Source of the DNA: Acidobacteriota bacterium
GTDB lineage: Bacteria; Acidobacteriota; Terriglobia; Bryobacterales; Bryobacteraceae
DNA length: 33,691 nucleotides
Assembly (NCBI GenBank): GCA_005808475.1
Contig: SYLY01000367.1
Span: 1-33,691 of the forward strand
Direction: 5' to 3'
The position numbers were made by a program, and so were the translations under genes. The number at the start of each line of letters is the position of its first letter. Positions within the stretch are counted from its first letter, which is position 1. Below, piece after piece: positions 29,431 to 33,691 of this stretch. The notes beneath the pieces are model-generated. The model saw only the letters and a program-made list of their open reading frames with translations. It did not search any database and was not told where the DNA came from.

Positions 29431-30141
29431 ATGGCCCTATACCTGATGGCCATCGCCGCGTTCCTTTTCGCGCCCCTGGCGCGGGCGGAGGAGTCGGCCT
29501 CCACCGATGCGGTGACATCCCAAGTGCGCGCGGACCGCCGCACGGGACGTCTGATCCGCCGGGTGGTGGTGCCGGAAAACGTGGTCATCCCTCGCGTTGT
29601 CGAGCCGTTGGAGCCCGGCGCGCAGCCCCCGAATCGGGCGGTGGGATCGAACGACATCAATTCCATTGTCGACGACGCGGCGGCCCGCCACGGCGTCGAT
29701 CCGCTTTTGGTTCATGCCGTCATTAAAGTGGAGAGCGGGTATGACCGTTTCGCGGTATCGCCCAAAGGCGCCCAGGGCCTGATGCAGTTGATGCCCGGCA
29801 CGGCGCGCCAACTCGGCGTCACCAACGCATTCGATCAGCGCCAGAATGTGGAAGGCGGCGTGAAATATTTGAGACACCTGATGTCGTCATTTTCCGACAT
29901 GCGGCTGGTGCTGGCGGCCTACAACGCGGGCGAGGGCGCGGTGATGGAGTATCGCGGCATCCCACCCTACGAAGAAACCCAGGAGTACGTCTACAAAGTC
30001 GGAAGGCGCTACGGCGAACTCCGGCGGGCCAGCAAGGCCGTAGCGGTTCGCGCCAAAGCGCAGCCGCCACCGGAACCCGCCCATCGGCCGCTCGAGACGA
30101 TGATCGACTCAGAAGGGAGGGTCCACCTCCGAACGAGGTAA
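29431..30141 (+). CDS. Exported lytic transglycosylase (SLT domain)
   Basis: A 236-residue periplasmic protein. A signal peptide (ALYLMAIAAFLFAPLARA, cut before EES) leads a linker rich in Arg/Pro, then an SLT goose-lysozyme-type domain (~75-200): DAAARHGVDPLLVHAVIKVESGYDRFAVSPKGAQGLMQLMPGTARQLGV with catalytic Glu101, DQRQNVEGGVKYLRHLMSSF and LVLAAYNAGEGAV. It cleaves the MurNAc-GlcNAc bond of peptidoglycan with formation of 1,6-anhydro ends. The ATG at 29431 follows a strong promoter; the frame stays open upstream but the signal peptide fits this start. The amidase gene follows after 10 bp. Confidence 0.93.
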   Translation: MALYLMAIAAFLFAPLARAEESASTDAVTSQVRADRRTGRLIRRVVVPENVVIPRVVEPLEPGAQPPNRAVGSNDINSIVDDAAARHGVDPLLVHAVIKVESGYDRFAVSPKGAQGLMQLMPGTARQLGVTNAFDQRQNVEGGVKYLRHLMSSFSDMRLVLAAYNAGEGAVMEYRGIPPYEETQEYVYKVGRRYGELRRASKAVAVRAKAQPPPEPAHRPLETMIDSEGRVHLRTR

Positions 30142-30151
30142 CCTCAAAAGT

Positions 30152-31687
30152 ATGGCGGCGTCCACCCCCACCTCCCCCAGGGCGGCTCTGCTTGCAACAC
30201 TGCTCCTGGGCGCTACGCACGCCCAAGCGGCGGCGGTCGTACGCGAAGTCCGATTCTGGTCGTCCGGTGAGATCGCGCGGGTGGCCATCGAGACCGACAG
30301 CGAAGTGCGTTTCGACTACGACCGGCTGCAGGCGCCGGACCGAATCTACTTCGATCTGTACGACGCGGTTCCCTCCAAAGGGCGAAAAGCGTATTCGCTG
30401 CCTGTCGCCGACGGCCTGATCAAGCAGGTTCGAGTGGCGTTGAAGGAACCTACGGTCACGCGCGTGGTGCTCGACCTCGAGAACGATGTCGACTATTCGG
30501 TGAGCCAGCTCGCCAACCCCGAGCGGATCGTGGTGGAGCTTCGGCTGAAGACCGCTCCGAAGCAGCCGCGCCTCGAGACGCCGCGCACGGAGGAACCAAC
30601 GGTGGTGACGCAGCAGGGCGCACCCGATCCTCCGCCCGCCCCGAAGCCGGAGCCGAGGCCATTCCGTCCTCCACCGTCGCGGGCGCCTCGAGTTGTTTCC
30701 CGCGACCTGTTCGATAGCCGCGACGTCCCCTCGATTCGGGCGAAGCCGGGTGACCGCACCGCGGCGGCGCCCGCGGTGATGGCATCGATCCAAGGCCGGC
30801 GGCCGTTGCCCCCCCCGAAGCCGGAGCCTAAGCGGGAGCCGCCACCCGAGCCGGTGCGTCAGGCTCGAGCGACTCCACCGAAGCCAGTTGCCGTTCCTGA
30901 GCCCGCGGTCCCCGATCCCGGCGAACCGCGCCCCGCCGAGGACAACAGCGGAGCGTTGAAATCGTTGACTCGCGTGCTCGGATTGAAGTTGAATCGCGTG
31001 GTGCTCGACGCCGGTCACGGAGGCCAGGATCACGGCACGACGAGCCCCAACGGCGTCGTCGAAAAGGAATTGGTGCTCGACATCACGCTTCGGCTGGGCA
31101 AGCTGATCGAGGATCGCCTGGGAGCCGAAGTCCTTTACACGCGGAGGGACGACCGCTTCGTGGCGCTGGACGCCAGAGCTCCGTTCGCCAACGGCAAGCA
31201 GGCGGATCTGTTCTTGTCGATCCATGCGAATTCGTCGCCATACCGCGCGGCCCTCGGTACGGAGACCTATTTCCTCAACCTCACCAGCGTGAAGGCGGAT
31301 CTGGACGTGGCCGCGCGGGAGAACGCCAGTTCGGAGAAGTCGGTGCACGACTTGCAGGATCTGGTGCAGAAAATCGCGCGGAACGACAAGCTGATCGAGT
31401 CACGCGACTTCGCCGGCCGGGTTCAGCGCTCCGCGCACGACTTGGTTGCCCAGAGCCACGGACGGGTCTATAACCGTGGGGTGAAGAGCGCGCCGTTCGT
31501 AGTGCTGATCGGCGCGAAGATGCCGGCGGTGCTGGTGGAGATCGGATTCCTGACGAATCCGGCGGAGGAAGCGCTGATGAAGAAAGGCGACTACCGGCAA
31601 CGGTTGGCGGAGGCGCTATTCCGGGGAGTCTCTCAGTACGCCGAGAGCCTCAGCGGTTTCCGCGTGGCGCGGCGCGACGACGAGTAG
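30152..31687 (+). CDS. N-acetylmuramoyl-L-alanine amidase with AMIN domain (AmiC-like)
   Basis: A 511-residue periplasmic enzyme that removes the stem peptide from MurNAc. It has a signal (ALLATLLLGATHAQA), an AMIN domain (~27-130: VVREVRFWSSGEIARVAIETDSEVRFDYDRL, VSQLANPERIVVEL) for targeting to the cell wall, a ~140-residue Pro-rich linker, and the Amidase_3 domain (~280-500): VVLDAGHGGQDHGT (Zn His ~289), VEKELVLDITLRL (Glu), LFLSIHANSS (His), and AVLVEIGFLTNPAEEALM (catalytic Glu). All Zn ligands are present. It lies 10 bp after the transglycosylase and is likely co-transcribed, so the two probably act together on septal peptidoglycan. Confidence 0.94.
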   Translation: MAASTPTSPRAALLATLLLGATHAQAAAVVREVRFWSSGEIARVAIETDSEVRFDYDRLQAPDRIYFDLYDAVPSKGRKAYSLPVADGLIKQVRVALKEPTVTRVVLDLENDVDYSVSQLANPERIVVELRLKTAPKQPRLETPRTEEPTVVTQQGAPDPPPAPKPEPRPFRPPPSRAPRVVSRDLFDSRDVPSIRAKPGDRTAAAPAVMASIQGRRPLPPPKPEPKREPPPEPVRQARATPPKPVAVPEPAVPDPGEPRPAEDNSGALKSLTRVLGLKLNRVVLDAGHGGQDHGTTSPNGVVEKELVLDITLRLGKLIEDRLGAEVLYTRRDDRFVALDARAPFANGKQADLFLSIHANSSPYRAALGTETYFLNLTSVKADLDVAARENASSEKSVHDLQDLVQKIARNDKLIESRDFAGRVQRSAHDLVAQSHGRVYNRGVKSAPFVVLIGAKMPAVLVEIGFLTNPAEEALMKKGDYRQRLAEALFRGVSQYAESLSGFRVARRDDE

Positions 31688-31690
31688 CCG

Positions 31691-32605
31691 CTAGTCGAGG
31701 ATGCCGCGATGGGTTCGGTTCCGGCCCTGCTTTTTAGCCTCATAGAGGGCTTCGTCCGCGACGCGGATGAGGCGCTCCGGCGTGGCCGCCAGACCGCCCG
31801 GGAGCGAGGTGACGCCGAAACTGGACGTGACGTCGAGCAGGCGGCCGCCCAGATCGACGGGTAGTCCCTGGATCGAGTTGCGGATACGCTCGGCCGTGAC
31901 GAACGTCTGTTCGGCGTCGCAACGGGGAAGGACGACCAGAAATTCCTCGCCTCCGTAGCGTCCGGCGGCGTCGTAGGCCCGCACCGAGGCCTGAATTCGC
32001 TGGGAGATTTCGCGTAGAACGGAATCGCCCGCCATGTGGCCGTATGTATCGTTGATCGACTTGAACTTATCGATGTCGCCCATTACGATTCCCAGCGGCG
32101 ACTTCTCGCGCTGCGACCGGGCCAGTTCGCGGAGCAGTATGTCGAAGATCGCGTGCCGGTTCCAGAGTTTGGTGAGCCCGTCCCGGGTGGCCTGTTCGCG
32201 CAGTTGATCCTGAGCCTCGAGCAGCTTGGTCTGAAGCTCGACGATGCGCCGCCCCGGACCCAACCGCACCTTCAACTCATTGCTGTCGAAGGGTTTCACC
32301 AAATAGTCGTCGGCTCCTGCCTCCATGCCGGCGATGACGTCTTCCTTCTCATGCCGCGACGTGAGCAGCAGAAGATAGGTGTAGTAACGCCGCCGCTGCT
32401 GCCGCACCAGGGCGCAGACTTCGGGCCCGGAAAGGCCCGGCATCATCCAGTCGAGAATCGCCAACCGCGGCGCGTCCTCCCGCTGAAGAGCCTCCCACGC
32501 CTGCGCGCCGTTGCCAACCGACACTACCTGGAATCCCCACTTGCGAAGGGACGCCTCGAGGATCTTGCGCGAAACAGGGCTGTCGTCGGCGATCAGAACG
32601 GGCAT
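31691..32605 (-). CDS. Response regulator with GGDEF diguanylate cyclase output
   Basis: A 304-residue protein. A REC domain (residues 1-~120: PVLIADDSPVSRKILEA with the acidic pair, LAILDWMMPG with phospho-acceptor Asp52, LLTSRH, DDYLVKPF with the Lys) is followed by a helical linker (IVELQTKLLEAQDQLREQATRDGLTKLWNRHA) and a GGDEF domain with DIDKFKSINDTYGH and RYGGEEFLVVLPR. GGEEF is a functional variant; RAYD five residues before it is an inhibitory I-site, so product feedback is expected. It should make cyclic di-GMP when phosphorylated; the partner kinase is not here. A GTG at 32671 would add 22 residues; I chose the ATG because REC domains begin there. Confidence 0.93.
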   Translation of the reverse strand: MPVLIADDSPVSRKILEASLRKWGFQVVSVGNGAQAWEALQREDAPRLAILDWMMPGLSGPEVCALVRQQRRRYYTYLLLLTSRHEKEDVIAGMEAGADDYLVKPFDSNELKVRLGPGRRIVELQTKLLEAQDQLREQATRDGLTKLWNRHAIFDILLRELARSQREKSPLGIVMGDIDKFKSINDTYGHMAGDSVLREISQRIQASVRAYDAAGRYGGEEFLVVLPRCDAEQTFVTAERIRNSIQGLPVDLGGRLLDVTSSFGVTSLPGGLAATPERLIRVADEALYEAKKQGRNRTHRGILD

Positions 32606-32781
32606 CGGCTCATTCGATCCGCCGTTGTCGACGATTTCCTCGATCAGTTCCGCTGTCACAGCACCCCGCACATTCCCCTAATCGGCGAATTCACGGCGCT
32701 CCAGTGCGAATGGAGACCTTGGGATATCGCTTAGTTGGCGGCTCCGTTCGCCTTAAGGCCGTTCCCAGCGCCGTCATGCCG

Positions 32782-32787
32782 ATTATA
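32782..32787 (-). promoter_or_regulatory. Reverse-strand TATAAT between tex and the GGDEF gene
   Basis: A perfect TATAAT lies on the reverse strand just after the tex stop, about 110-180 nt before the possible GGDEF starts. TTGACG occurs 11 nt further upstream, too close for a normal -35. The rest of 32606-32800 shows no gene. Confidence 0.35.
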
Positions 32788-32800
32788 GCCCGCCGCCGCG

Positions 32801-33691
32801 TCAACGCGACCGGAACTTCGTGTTCAGCGCCGCCAACTGCTCGTCGAGGCTCGGCTTTCGGGAGGGCTCCGGCTTTCGGGCGGGGGCTTGTCCGCGCACG
32901 GGACCCCGTTCCGGGGGGGCCTCCAACTGCTTGATCGACAGCGCAATCCGCTTGGTCTTGGGATCGGCCGAAAGCACCTTGACCTTGACGATCTGGCCCG
33001 CCTTCAGCACCTCGCGCGGATCCTTGACGAACCGGTTCGACACCTCGCTGACGTGCACCAGCCCATCATGGTGAACTCCGACGTCGACGAAGGCGCCGAA
33101 GTTGGCGACATTGGTCACCACTCCCTCCAGCACCATGTCCGCCTTCAAGTCCGAGATCTCCCGGATGTCATCCCGCCACTTTGCCGCCACGAATTTCTCG
33201 CGCGGATCGCGGCCCGGCTTGCGCAGTTCCTCCCGGATGTCGGAGAGCGTGAACATGCCGACCGTCGCCGTCTTGAACCCCTCGAGATTCACCTTGTCGA
33301 TCAACTCCGGCTTCGAGATCAACTCGGGGATACTCACCCCCGCCGAGACTGCCATCTTGGCTACCACTTCGTACGACTCGGGATGTACCGCCGTCATGTC
33401 AAGGGGATTCTCCCCACCCCGGATGCGGAGAAATCCGGCAGCCTGCTCGAACGTCTTGGGCCCGAATCCGGATACATCCATCAACTGCGTACGCGACCGG
33501 AACCGGCCGTTTCGATCGCGAAACTCCACGATGCCGCGCGCGGTCCGCTCATTGATACCAGCCACGTACCGCAGCAGCGCCCAGGACGCCGTGTTCAGGT
33601 CCACTCCCACGCGATTCACGCACGACTCGACCACGGACTCGAGACTCTGCATGAGTTTTCGCTGATCCACGTCGTGTTGGTACTGACCCAC
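32801..33691 (-). CDS. tex: Tex-family S1 RNA-binding protein, C-terminal part
   Basis: About 297 C-terminal residues of the ~750-residue Tex protein, a conserved nucleic-acid-binding factor linked to transcription. Seen are the end of the YqgF-like region (VGQYQHDVDQRKLMQSLESVVESCVNRVGVDLNTASWALLRYVAGI), the helix-hairpin-helix part (LMDVSGFGPKTFEQAAGFLRI), the HhH_9 and linker, and an S1 domain (VLEGVVTNVANFGAFVDVGVHHDGLVHVSEVSNRFVKDP). After S1 is a ~45-residue tail rich in Pro, Arg and Lys (ARKPEPSRKPSLDEQLAAL), longer and more basic than in many homologues. The gene runs off the right edge; its start is outside. Confidence 0.95.
   Translation of the reverse strand: MGQYQHDVDQRKLMQSLESVVESCVNRVGVDLNTASWALLRYVAGINERTARGIVEFRDRNGRFRSRTQLMDVSGFGPKTFEQAAGFLRIRGGENPLDMTAVHPESYEVVAKMAVSAGVSIPELISKPELIDKVNLEGFKTATVGMFTLSDIREELRKPGRDPREKFVAAKWRDDIREISDLKADMVLEGVVTNVANFGAFVDVGVHHDGLVHVSEVSNRFVKDPREVLKAGQIVKVKVLSADPKTKRIALSIKQLEAPPERGPVRGQAPARKPEPSRKPSLDEQLAALNTKFRSR

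Overview
The window is GC-rich, tightly packed bacterial DNA. It most resembles an Acidobacteriota genome of the Bryobacterales/Solibacter kind. This is inferred from the paired planctomycete-type cytochrome PSD1/DUF1501 genes, a Tat-exported Gfo/Idh oxidoreductase, many small exported proteins, the coproheme-type haem genes and frequent 4-bp ATGA/GTGA start-stop overlaps. PSD1/DUF1501 pairs also occur in Planctomycetota and Verrucomicrobiota, so the phylum is an inference. No rRNA, tRNA or CRISPR array was seen.

Layout. At 1-119 there is a reverse-strand fragment of a sugar ABC permease that switches abruptly to the C-terminal part of ruvB (118-504); this looks like a chimeric or rearranged edge. 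folK overlaps ruvB. Then come an exported aldose-epimerase-like protein, a CPBP membrane protease, an exported LolA/LolB-like protein, and the PSD1 cytochrome plus DUF1501 operon (3647-7688). From about 7780 to 11070 lies an accessory segment bracketed by two ~174-bp direct repeats. It holds a decayed BrnT fused in frame to BrnA, an AraC regulator, a small outer-membrane protein and a broken serine recombinase. The right-hand repeat carries a leader and the start of a single-CxxCH exported cytochrome-like gene (11233-12453). An AlbA_2/HATPase_c_4 regulator (12469-13953) follows, with an unusual modular repeat array just downstream (13956-14156).

From 14211 there is an exported transglutaminase, a CopD-like membrane protein overlapping ygfZ, a small exported coiled-coil protein, homoserine dehydrogenase, and an exported methyltransferase fused to an SGNH hydrolase. 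Ferrochelatase (reverse) and coproheme decarboxylase (forward) form a divergent pair, which implies the coproporphyrin route to haem. The decarboxylase gene overlaps a dihydroorotate-dehydrogenase-like gene and a SanA/DUF218-like gene. A reverse-strand operon follows: class A beta-lactamase-like, SDR, Gfo/Idh. A Fur-family gene diverges from it. Next are an ArsR/SRPBCC pair, MlaF-like ATPase and mobA (all reverse), a lytic transglycosylase and an AMIN-amidase (forward, peptidoglycan hydrolysis), a REC-GGDEF diguanylate cyclase, and the C-terminal part of tex running off the right edge.

Two themes recur. Haem and c-type cytochrome biology (HemH, HemQ, PSD1 cytochrome, CxxCH protein) is one. 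The other is transcription: many genes have a TANNNT -10 element only 5-12 nt before the start codon, which suggests leaderless or nearly leaderless mRNAs.
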